A DNA stretch of 64,000 nt from Atriophallophorus winterbourni (Eukaryota; Platyhelminthes; Trematoda; Plagiorchiida; Microphallidae). Made by a program: the position numbers and the translations under genes. Position 1 is the first letter of the stretch. Each line of letters opens with the position of its first letter. The stretch covers positions 1-64,000 of the forward strand of contig JACCGJ010008404.1 of assembly GCA_013407085.1 (NCBI GenBank), read 5' to 3'. The notes beneath the pieces were generated by a model that worked only from the letters and a program-made list of their open reading frames with translations, was not told where the DNA came from and made no database searches. This document shows, one piece after another, positions 37,401-49,400 of the stretch.

Positions 37401-40400
37401 TACCTTCGCATCTATTTTTCAAAGAAACTGTGGAGTTAACATGCAACATGTTAGCTCACCAACGTTGATAATTGTATCGTTCTGATTAATCGATCAAGGT
37501 AGATCAATAAATGTAATCCACCCTAGGCACGTGACACTTATCCACCTGACCACTTTTACGTGTTGATTGATAGTTTTGTTCTCGTTGTCATCACGTAAAA
37601 TTAACGATCTGACAACGTAGAAAAATGGATGCTTCATCGGTAACTTGCGTGTCTTCACTAAACACTAGTTGTGACCTAGCTCACAATAGGTGTTCGGGAA
37701 ATTTCTCTAGAAACGCTTATTGAGTATTTGTAAGTGGTGCCGTTGCGTGTCTCGGTTTTAATGGAGCGGCGCTAAAGATACGGTATCAAAAACTGAACAG
37801 AGCAAAAGGTTATCACGGGTATTCTCCTGTCTTATACTATTTTTGCACGATATGATCTCGTCATTAGTTTCACCAGGCTTGTATCAATTAGTTGATGGCC
37901 ATCATAAGCTTACTATCGTTAAGATGACCCTGGCTCTTGTTTAGAGATCCGATTTCGCAACGGCTTTGCTCTTTCAGACTCATTGCACAAAACCTTGTCC
38001 GCTTGTGACCTTGTCGTATGCATCTAAGTGTTTGTGATCGATCTGATCTTTCTTAAGCGTAGCGGTGCAGAAGGCTTGTTATGCATTCTAGTGAGAGCGG
38101 CAAAATTGATCGTATTGCTGCCAACAAACCTGGAATGAATGCATGATTTATTACTGAGCATTTATTCGTTACAGTGGTGTCTTACTCTTGTACAAATTTA
38201 GCTTTTACAATCTCACATCATCCATCGGTACAAGTTTTTTGTCATTTTGTTGCAATTTTTTTGCAGTTAAGCATTGGCCAATTTCTACCGGTGCAGTGCT
38301 TTGCCGATTGAGGAATTCTATCCATCGGCACAAATCTACTTTACACCAATTCCTACCAAAGCTTTCATATAGTGTACCCACTACTTACATTTTAAAGTTC
38401 TGACAAACAAACAAAGCAAAGGATGTCTTTTTCCGTATTTCCCATCAAGCTCGACAAACTAAAATTGAATTTCTTCGCATTGTCGTCATTACGGAATCCT
38501 GAGTTTCCTGACATCCACGCACACGTTATTGATAAACAATCATCTCCAATTTACAGTCCGATTGCAGACACCGATGATTTGAATCTGGTCTACTACACTC
38601 CGTCACCATATCGACCAGCGCAGAAAATTTCGGGTGTTCGCCTTGCTTCGTACGACGACGACGACTCGCACCAACTACCACACCGTTGCGCACCGCCGCA
38701 AATCAACTCAAACCAGACCAGCTTAGAATCGGTATCAGTGGACTCGTGTTTCAACGATGGCGTACGTACGAATTCGTGTATCATATACTGCACCGAAACC
38801 ACCCATTCCAACACCAGAGTCGTATCCAACGGAAGCATCCCTTCACAAGGGGTGAAGATTCTGACCGCTCATCCGAATCGGGCTGTTGACTTGGCGCGTG
38901 GTATAACAGGAGCGCGGTTGCAGTGCATCTCAATGCCTGTGAGTTTCTGGTTAAACATGTTTTCAAAACGAATGTAACATTCAGCAATCTAGTGTACCTC
39001 TGATACTATAAACAACTGTCATTTAATCTCAAGCCTGTCCATTGTTACGCAAAAATAACATCAAACACCTTTAGGTAAACTACAACTGCACCCCGTAGTA
39101 TGTAACTGGTGTTCTTGATGGATTGAAAAAGATTTACCTGTGGTCATCATCATCATCAAAGACAGCATTACACAGGTAGCACGTACCGAATGCTTAACTG
39201 TCATACAACCATGAAAAAGTAAAATCCTAAAAGATGTGGAAGGGTGGGACTGGACTTTAACGTGGTGCGATGGTTTGTGCACCTCTATGACCCATTGAGC
39301 TATGCTGTGTGGTGCTCTCCGAGCACCGTCAGAGTCACTCATACCTACACCTGTGTTGGTGTAAGAACATTCACTCCGAAAAATGTACTATTTTTACGCC
39401 GCATGGCACAGTTAGCTATCGTCTGTAACTTTAAGATTTGCAATATGCCTTCTGGATTTTACGTCCCGCGATGTTTCAGCGTGAAAGTTGGTTATAGCTA
39501 ATGATGTGTTCCATCTCCGTGTGTAAGCATCTTATTGATTTTTATGTGTAAACTCGTGTGGTTGTCACGTGGAACTATTCAAAGAAACGCATCTCGTTGA
39601 GCGCTGCGAAGAGGCTATCTTGCCGGTGTTGCTTTAGTCATTAAGCCTGCTTGAGTGCTGTGACGTATCGACACGCGTCATCACTATGACGCTATTCTTG
39701 ATGAAACCGATCTAAACTGATTATGGCATACCAGCGTGCTCTGTTGCCGACACATCAATTGCGGCCTATTCGCTTTGTTGTACTCGGTGGTGTGAGTTTA
39801 CGATCAACATCTGTTTATGATGGATACGGATGATGTAGCGGAGACAGTCGTTGCATTCTGTCTGTCAATGCGTTGTTCTTAACCCGACAGTCAGGAAAAC
39901 AGAACAAGGCCGGAATGGAACGTTGAGCGGAAGTCCAAGGTTCAAAGTTATTTGGCCGAGGGCGTGGTTTGTATTTACATGGCAACAACATAGTGAACGT
40001 GTGGAGGTACAGAATAATAATGGGAAGATGCATGGTGAAATTGATGGAAGTTTGTTGTACTGGAAAAGGAGTACAGGTTCAGAATAACCATGGGAACGTG
40101 CATGGTGAGATCGGTGGAATTTTGTTATCATTCGCAATTCAGACAAATTGAATGTAGTGAAAAGTTGGGTTTGTTGCCGAGGTATACATGCCTTACCCAG
40201 CACCCCCCCTTGTTGAAAGTTTTGTGCTTATGTTCACTCGTTTGTGAGTGAATTTCCGTAATTGTCTGGGATTCGTCGTTTTAGAAATCAAATATGATTT
40301 CGTGGGTCGTGTTGGTAACCCGAAAGTTTCCAGTAGAATATCCAACCGGATACTCGTAGCCATAGGGAATTTCGACGGCCTGGGTGCTTGTCAAAGTCGT

Positions 40401-43400
40401 ACGCAGCTTACGATCCATGAGTAACTCTACCGGTGAATGTTTGTTTGGTAACCATCTATGCGGCGTTGTGCGATAGACCAAAAGGTAACGTTGGATTATT
40501 TTCGACAGGGTCCCCTTTCCACGCGCTTTTAAGACGGCCCGCTTGAAATTATCGACAAAATGCTCAGCGTGACCATTTGATTACGTGTGATGCGACCGGG
40601 AGCGTTAGTGTTCGCTTTATTTCCCTTGACTTACTGAACAATTCCACAAACACGATGCCAATGTTTTGTTACAAAAATGCTGCATCAATAGGATAAGACC
40701 CTTGGACATGAGAACCCCGATAAAGGAGTATCGATCTATCTGTGAAACTCTCCGGTGATACGTTGTTATCATGGCGGACACTGTCGTTAGTGTCAATCTC
40801 TGGCAGAAAGCTTACCTAACAATATGTCTCCATAATACGATCGAAAGCGGAATAATTACGCAATCAAGATGTTTCATATCTTCTGTTTTGCGTCTGTATG
40901 GATTTTAATATGCGACTGACAATTAGAAGCTCGTCTTGTGGTTAGCTTCATCACGATGATGTCGACAACGTTTTTCGCAGCGCTCACAGTGGTAGGCAGT
41001 ACTTGGTCTATCGACAGCATTTGCACGTTGTCGGCGTTGTCTTTCTGGAAAGCTCTCCTACATTGTTTACTTTCATGATGTGCTCATGATATGATGCATG
41101 CTCCGTAAATGAATATCATTCAGTTTTTGTTCGTTGCTTGCGTGGATGGTCCACGTTTCGCTGCCGTACAGGTAAGTATTTCGTGCACATCATCTATGTC
41201 TCCCATATCCCTTTGCGGTTGCTCTAGACAAGTGAGAGAAAATTTATGTACGTTCATCTTTTTGATTGATTTGATCACTGAAAGCTCGTGTACACCAATA
41301 CAGCTATGCTTCCTCTTGTAGAATGTTTGACTTATTGATTTTAACTTTTCATTGAGTCAATACATAGACACAATACAGCCATCCAGTCTTCGCATTTGGC
41401 CAAACCAACTTAACGGGTACAATTTAAGTAGGGCTATATCCTTTGTAAACCAGCTTTGTTTCCTAAAACATATCGCTTATTTTCGTTTATCATAGTATAC
41501 GGTGTTTACTGCAACGTTTCTCTCGGTTTCATTGTCTAAACTGCGTTCACTGCAACATTGCTTTCCAGGATTTAGATAAAACCGCCGACCATGGAAACTC
41601 TCCCACTGGCAAATCGATCAAGCCCAATAATCCCACTATCGGTGGGGTCTTGAAACCGCGCGTCAGTTCGGACTTGGATATGGAAACCACTCCGGCTCGG
41701 TCCATATCGATTGAGACGGTAGGTTTTCTCAGTCTGGTTTTCGTGATACCTTGCTCTCTCACCTTTGTAGAATTTGAATCGAACCGATTCGGAGCGTCTA
41801 ACGCACGGGCTTGGCGCGCATCTGGAATGGATTTTGTACAAACTGGGACTCATGGAAAAGTGCTCGTGTCGAATGTTCGGCCAGTTGTTCAACGTAAGTT
41901 GTTTCGTAAAACAAGTGGTCTCGTGCGCGGTCAATCGATGATTGTATGCATCGTTTGTGCGCGCCATTGTTTGCATATTGTGTAAATGTTTGCGTGTGTG
42001 CGAAAACGTGGTCTCTTGCCGCACGTCTTGAGCGAATTCGACTGCGATTGGAATTCCGAACGGAGGATCAATAACAAGCATTATTTGGTGTTCTGCTTTA
42101 CACGCACACAGATTTCTTGTCAATTTTCCGTATCCCAATTTGTTGTTGCTGGCATTGCTCGACTGCTTTTGTGATATTCTCATTCGGGTTATATGTAGTT
42201 GTGTTTTCTACTGCACAGGTAACGCTGTGCTGAATGGATTGTGAATGAAAATTTGCACTGCGATTTCATTGTAATCATCTTTCTCGTGGGTTTCCAATTA
42301 GCCCCGAGCATCCTGATTACCTCCGCCAAAGTTCAATCTAGCACTAAGGCCTAGGATTTTATGCAACTAACTGATCTTCCAATCCTCATACACTTTATCC
42401 TCCAGTCGCCTAATCTTTGTTTCTTTCCTTAGACCCTGCAACACAAAGTCAACCGACTTAAACATTCATTAGAAGAGCGTGATGTAAAAACTCCTCTTGG
42501 AAAGTCATGCACATCGAATGCTAGCAAACAAACTGACGCAAAGGAGTCAAAGATATCTGAATCATCGCCGACCGTCATAGTTCGAAAGCAAGACACACTC
42601 ACCAACCTATGGGAAACCTTCAACTTTTTGGAAGATTCTCAAATCACGGAAGAACAACCACCCTCCTCCAAACAGTCCCCCGGTTCGTCGGAGAGTGTTG
42701 CTGATAGTGATTGTTCAGATTTGCTTGTTCTTCCCCCGAACCGTTTGTCGAGTGGATCTAATCAACTTGATCTAGTGATCCAATGGCACTTGGACTATGT
42801 CGGGCGTTTGTTGAATAAGATGACTCCTGTGACGCCGAGCGCAACTATGAAAGCTTGTGCCGAGAACAACAGATGTGCCGAGAATGTTGCACAAATGGAC
42901 CTGGTTCACGATTCAGTTGAGATTTACATGGCTGCGGTTGCGCTTCTTGGACAGGTTAGTTTTGCACACTGCTACTCCACCAATATCTTTGATTTATATA
43001 CACCGTGTCTCACTCCCCCCCCTACATCCTACGATTCAGGATTGAACTCTCTTTTATTTTACGATGCGAGTTACTTGGACGGTCGCCATCACTTGTCCGT
43101 TGTTCGCGAGATCACAACTCAGTGAAGAGCAATGGTAGTATTATTACCCACTGACTTTAAACGACAAAGATAAACCTCACTGGCACTACGATGGTCTCCG
43201 TCGCTTGAGAAGTGACGACCGAGATCTTGTTAGTTAAACACTCGGTGTTATTGATACAGCTACATGTCAAATGCGGTAAATTGTATGTATAAGATCCTGC
43301 ATTTATCTCTATTAATGATAAAGTCCTTTGCGACAGGAATGTCGCGAGACTCACCCTTTACATGATGCAGAGATATGTCAAGTCGTAGTAGCATCTGAAA

Positions 43401-46400
43401 ATTAAAATAGTAACTAGGAGAGACCATTGCTTCAAATATTAACGCTCGAGACTCCGTCGCATGGCACATTAGCTTCGTTTCATGAGTTCGTTCTCAGATG
43501 CTGGGGTCGATCAGTGCGAGGCCCAACCAAGTTCTCTGCTTGGAACATTATTCCTAGAGGCTAATGTTGGTAAGCGTTTATTTAGTTCCAGGCCATGTGG
43601 CATTTTGTGGGTTTAATCCGAATTTCGAGAGCCCATTTCTTCATAATGCACCCTGGCTACTATGGCTTTCGATGAACAAATAACAAGGACATTGATGTTG
43701 AAGCAAGTTCGCTGACTAATCCTCTCTATTCAGATCAAATATTTTGCCGGATGAGATGTAATTCGCCGAGATAGTTGCGTCGCTCATCAGCAATGCCCAT
43801 TAAAAGATCGTTTGCACCAGGAATCCAGATATGAATTTCTAAACGCGTTTTTAACCTGATGCCACTTTTAATGATTTATTCGCGAGTATGACATTTTGGT
43901 GGATATCATTCAGTTGATCGACTTTTTCGACGGTATCTACTTCCACAGCTATCCGTCTTGGACGACTTGTTAAACCTTACCGAGAAAGTGGATCGACACA
44001 TGCACGAACCACTGGCGGACTATGTATTGGAGTACATGCTTGGTCAAAGTACCCGTTTCGAGAATGCACGTGACCTATTCGAACTGTTTGACCTGGGCAG
44101 TGTACCACGTGGTCAGACATCAAAGCGTCGCGAGCCGAAATTGCTCGTGGAGGTCAGGCCGTTGCAACAGTTCATTTTGCATTTCTACGCCGACAAACTC
44201 TCAACGAAATGGCCAGAAATTGAAGCCAAGTCTGGTGAGGTTTATTTTGCTAAGTGTATATTTTCAAAAGCGAATTCAACTACGCGATCCCTTATTCGAG
44301 TTTGATTGTTTATGCATTAAATGAATCCGTACCATCTAGATTAATGACTATACTGTATGAGATGACATACATTTCTCTAAACTATTCTGCTGCTTGGCTT
44401 CTAGTGATGCCAATGCACCCTTAGATAATGGTTTAAGAAGAAAAAGTAGTAAAATCTATTTTTTGGTAAAACGAATTTTCAGCAAATCAAATTAACGTAA
44501 TCACACAATTTTTAATACGAATAACGAATAGGAGAGAAACGTTAAAGTGTCATGGGGCAATTTGAGATTGCCAGTGATATTCAAATCCAATAGATCTTCG
44601 GTTTCGTGTACACCGGTATTCAGAACTCAGAAAGCTTTATGGTAGAAAATGTGGTAAGCTTAACAATAACCGTAGGATGACAAGGTATATGGAATATAAA
44701 AATATAAAATCTCTCAAAAATTAATAGGGACAGTCACATACCGAATGGTTTGTCATAAACTCATCGAGTTTGGAAGCGAAAACCTCAGCAGATTCCGAGC
44801 GTGTGATTTCTTCAGACAAAATGCTCCAAGCGAAACAAATTCTTACCGAGAAAAAATTACGACGAATATCCAATCGAGAATTCGGAATGCTTAAAGCCTT
44901 TGAATGTGTTCGTGTTCGAGTAAGGCCATTGGGCTTTAGCAAGTGTTTAAGGGGATGGTTTTCAGTATGCAGGTCACTACGTATCCGTCGCTGGTTTAAA
45001 TCGTGTAGATTCAGTTTTAACATTCGTTCTTTGAAAGGCAAATTTCTGTACCGGGAGACCAACTTTGTCGCACGATGATAAATCCTGTTGAGTTGTTCGA
45101 TATCCTTCCTCAGCCATGGTGCCCAGGCTTGGATGGAATATTCCATAACAGGACGTATATACGTATCAATTAACCGGGGTAGGGTTTCGGGCGTAAAAAT
45201 CCTGAATATTCTTTTTATAAGACTCCAAGATTACGGCAAGCTTTATTGTGCACTATCTGGCAATGATGTCCAGGCTTAAGGTTAAACGACACCCAGATAC
45301 CGAGATCTTTTTCTGCGGTGGTCCAGAAGAGATCTTATGCGCGAAGCTGATACTTGTGGTGCAGAGATTTTCCAAGCCGCAGTATTTTACATTTTGCATG
45401 ATTAAATGATAACTCATTTGACTGGGACCAACGAAATAAGTTACACAGATCCCGTTGTAATTTCATACAGTCATTAAATGACCTGACACCTTTCCATATT
45501 TTAATATCGTCGGCAAATTGTATCAAGTTGCATCCAATATCCTCTACTATATCGTTCATATACACAAAGTATAGAAGAGGTCCAAGCACCGATCCTTGCA
45601 GAACTCCATTCGTGACGTCTATTTTTCTAGATAAGGTGCTGCCAACGCGAACTTGGACGTCTCTATCAGTAAGAGAGTCAATTATCCAATTCAGCAACAT
45701 TCCCGTTATTACATAAGCTACGAGCTTTTTAATTAAGATGTCATGGCTGACTCTGTCGAAAGCTTTGGAAATATCGATGTAGCAAGCATGTACAGCCTCA
45801 CCTTCGTCTAGTGCCTTGGTCCAATCCTCGAACGTGGTAAGAAGGTTAGATAAACAGCAACGACCTCTTCGAAAACCGTGTTGTGCTGCGGTATTGAGCG
45901 TTGTGATCGAAGTTGACGAAATGTCAGCCTGCACGACTTTTAAAATCCTCATGTACAAGTTTTCTTTCGCATTTCCCAGCCCGGCGCAGCGAATTCCCCA
46001 GTTTTCAAAATAAAAGTCTACGCAGCATTTGAAGCTTGCGGACATCAAACGTCCTTCGTTTACATATGAAATATGTTAAAGAGTTTAAAACGAACAAAAG
46101 GGTTCAATGTTAACTGAAAAATAAAATAAAAGCGTTTTACGAATACACCCTCGAACCCCACGTTGTTAGGATTTGGTTTCTCGGTCATTCGATCAATATG
46201 CTTCATTTACCGGCGGACTAGATTCCACCTAGGTCGCGTGGTCGTAATCACCATACTTCGCAAGACTTAATGCTCCATCGCATAGGTCAACATTATTTCG
46301 AAAAAAAACAAAGTTTATCAGCAAGGAGATTTGAGCAAAATATCCACATTTGCATGCCTTCCCACTACGACCTGTTTCGTGTTCGTTTCGCTCATCAGAC

Positions 46401-49400
46401 GAAGGCAATACATGACATTTTTTATAACTACAAAACTTTCGATCTTCCAAATGCCTCAATTTATTTTGTATATATATTTATTTTCCTTATACAAATATAC
46501 TGTGGTGTTGTACAGCTACGAGCTTTTTCATACCATAAATTCTTGAATATTGAATCATTGCGACTGAGTGACTTAAATCAGTGAAATAGTTGTCAAAAAA
46601 GTTTGACAAACCACTCTTCGGTAATGATTGGTTCAACGAATCTGCCTAATCACAGGAAAACACACTACGCGTGCACTTACGGTGAGACGCATTAGCCTGA
46701 GTAGAATATCAAAAAGTGTATGCTTTACATCATATCATGTATACTGGCCGTGTTGTTTCGCTGTATAGATTCAAGAGATTGATATGCCTTCCGCGTTCCT
46801 TGAACGAGGCACGAAGGAATTATTCAAATCACGAGTCTAAATTCCTGAACAATTGTTTATTGTTCAGCATGTGTGTTCGAAGAATGGTTCGAGGAAAAGC
46901 AAATTACCTCACTCACTCAATTGCAATAGGTGAATATTCTACTTTGTTCATCTCTTGTTCTGTGCTCGAATTTAACTTCATAATGAAAGAAACTTGTTCA
47001 CACTCGGGCACTTTTCCAGCAACGTTTCACTTCTGACATCTGATAAAGTGCGATATTCATAAAATGGTCATGAGTATGTAGCATTCTATAACTCAACTCT
47101 GCTTGGCCACTATGCAGGCCACCGTCAGTCTGATTCTGAGCGTTACTCAAAACTGCTGTAACCAATCGTCTACAAATTTCTTTACAATTTCATGACTGCA
47201 CGATCAGTCCGAAGCATATTCTAAATAACTGTATTTGCTATTGGAAAAAGTAGTTGTCTAGAATGCATTTCACAAGTGCACTATTCGTTTACAGTTTTCG
47301 TGTAATAGCTCGTCGAAAAGGTGTTTGATTTGTGAAATGTAGGTGTTCTTTGTTGTTCGCACTTGCGGTACCAAGATGTTTGCGAAATAGCGGTTAATGA
47401 CCCCATGAGTTTGAAAGAACATGCTCCTAACCGCTCGCTTTGAAATCACTGTTTGAAGAGTAACGCCCAAGCTGGGGAGGAGCAGATGCTGCTATCGGCT
47501 GCACGCCTTCAGCATTTGATTCGCATCGACCGACCAAGTACTACCTGTCGCTGTGAGCGTTGCCAGAGAGATTGTTTCCACCGAATCAGACTGTTTTGTC
47601 ATTCAAAACGCCGTGGATCATTAAACCATCACGTACTGTGATGTACATCCATGGTCAATATCGACCAAAAGAGGTCAATAACAACAGTGCTCAATCTGGA
47701 GGAGAGCTGTCTTTGATGTCACATGGCATATACCCCGGTCGAACTAATGTTTAATCCAGTCTGTGAAACAACACGGGTATGCAGTTTGCTTACAATTCTG
47801 TCTGTAATGTGTCGCACTCATTATTCCGTCCACCAAAACCTCCTGATGGAAATGAAGCAAGATCGCAAGAAATATTCGTGGAAACAACATGGGAACCCTA
47901 AAATACCGCAGCTATAACTTTGCTGATCCCGTCTTCATTTGATTAATTCCAATTTACATTGGCTACAATCCTAATGATGAAATGTGTGAGAAATGCAGCA
48001 CATCGGATATTGGCTGAAGTTGTTGGATTCCCACTTTCGCCTGCATTGACATCATCGGTTTTTGCTGCTTAAACTTACCTGATTGGGAAAAAAATATAAG
48101 TTCATTGATACCGATAAACGAACTCGCATTTAAATTAATCTGAGCCAAGCATTTATCTAAGCGCTTGACGTATATCCTCTCTGTGTAAGAACTGTTCCTC
48201 ATGTTGACTGTACCCGTTTTGTTGAACATGCGCTTCAAAGTTCTGTTATTTATACGGTACTCGTAGTTTTATTCTCATTTAGTAGCTAAAGCTTATAGAT
48301 CAGGTGATTATCACAGTTTTCAATTGCATGGTGCTAAGCTGTCGCAATATTTTTCTCACCATTGTCAGTACAAATATCACTCTTGAGTGTGGTGGGATAT
48401 TGGGGTTAATCTTATGTTTTCTTAAAACGTTCAGCTGAATTTGGCTATGAACTACGAACATCTTTGAAGATGAGAGTCTCAGTCAAGTGATTAACAAAAA
48501 CGATTTCATTGCACTGCTGTGAATATTTAACTATACTACTCACGATCCACCAAGGTGTTTCATCAAATATACCGATTGCTTCACAGTGATTGACACTTTG
48601 TTCGAAGACTTACTGGACATAGCCGTGAATGGAGAGAACTTGACGACCATCCCCGTCACACATTTGAAACAACGTCTGCGTTTGTCTCCCCGCTCGGCTT
48701 CTTGTGACTTGCCAAAGTTGGACGATCATTCGTTGTTGGAAAAATGTTTGTACCAAGTATTGTTCTACCTCAGCGGTCAACGTGAGTTTTCCCGCGAGAT
48801 TGTTATCGAGTTTCCTACGATCCATGTTCACGATTACAAACGCGCGCTTTTGTTGGTTTTCACAGAATATGTACAACATCAGTTGAATGGACCATCCGCT
48901 TATCATATGCTCTGCTCGATGCCAAATTGCAGCCGAACGCATCAAGCGTTGTTCGGTGTGTGGCGGTTTAACGGAGCAGATGGAAGCTCGTCGGTGGCAC
49001 GCGTTCAATCGCTTGAGTCTCACCGACTACCAATGTCGGCTTGTTACTCTTCCAAAACGTGGCTGGTTGTGTCCGCTTTATGCAACAGCAAGGCAAGGGA
49101 TGTTGCTACCAAGGCAGCCTCGATATTGTGTGATCTGGATCGAGAGGTGAGTGGGTTGTTTGTTTTTCTGCTTTCAATCGATTTACATTTAGGTGGACCA
49201 TGATAGGACAGACCCACAAATGTGGAATCAGACTGCTGCAGTCTGTCATGCTGCATGTAGGTTCAGATGCTATCATGTTGTCCATACATTGATAGATATA
49301 TACGCAGAGACATTTTAACTAGCTCCTTTTTATGTTAAGAACAGCAATACCGCACAAATACAAAATCGTGTGACTTTGGTGCGTGATGGCATGGCGGCAG

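Larger units (their letters stand above)
31318..38397 (+). other. Intron 6 (7.1 kb)
   Basis: This contains a CR1-like copy (31600-33000), an RTE-like tail (34640-34935), hammerhead-type repeats on both strands (36020-36285 plus; 36486-36695 minus) and a copy of the hairpin repeat (37215-37375). The stretches 33000-34600, 34980-36000 and 37380-38390 hold nothing recognised. Confidence 0.6.
38939..41568 (+). other. Intron 7
   Basis: This contains a short RTE-like 3' end (39120-39260), a gypsy integrase/3' LTR fragment (about 39850-40620) and otherwise no recognised sequence (39265-39840 and 40625-41560). Confidence 0.6.
44235..48586 (+). other. Intron 10
   Basis: This contains a minus-strand CR1-like copy (44715-46050), a hammerhead repeat (46355-46407 minus), a fragment of the hairpin repeat (47110-47225) and an RTE-like tail (47400-47695). 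The remaining sequence (46500-47100 and 47700-48586) shows nothing recognised. Confidence 0.6.

Noticed and set aside
38593..38838. Minus-strand frame rich in Ser and Cys
   Set aside because: Shadow of exon 7 on the opposite strand.
41572..42183. 203-codon open frame on the minus strand
   Set aside because: It runs antisense across exon 8 and into intron 8, has no recognisable domain, and is best explained as a chance shadow of coding and low-stop sequence.
48610..49023. 137-codon minus-strand frame
   Set aside because: It lies wholly antisense to exon 11, which has correct splice phases and family resemblance.
48887..49150. Plus-strand frame with cysteine pairs (CSVCGGL) overlapping exon 11
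   Set aside because: It looks like a possible zinc-binding segment, but it is out of phase with both flanking exons. The chosen frame joins cleanly at both splice sites.
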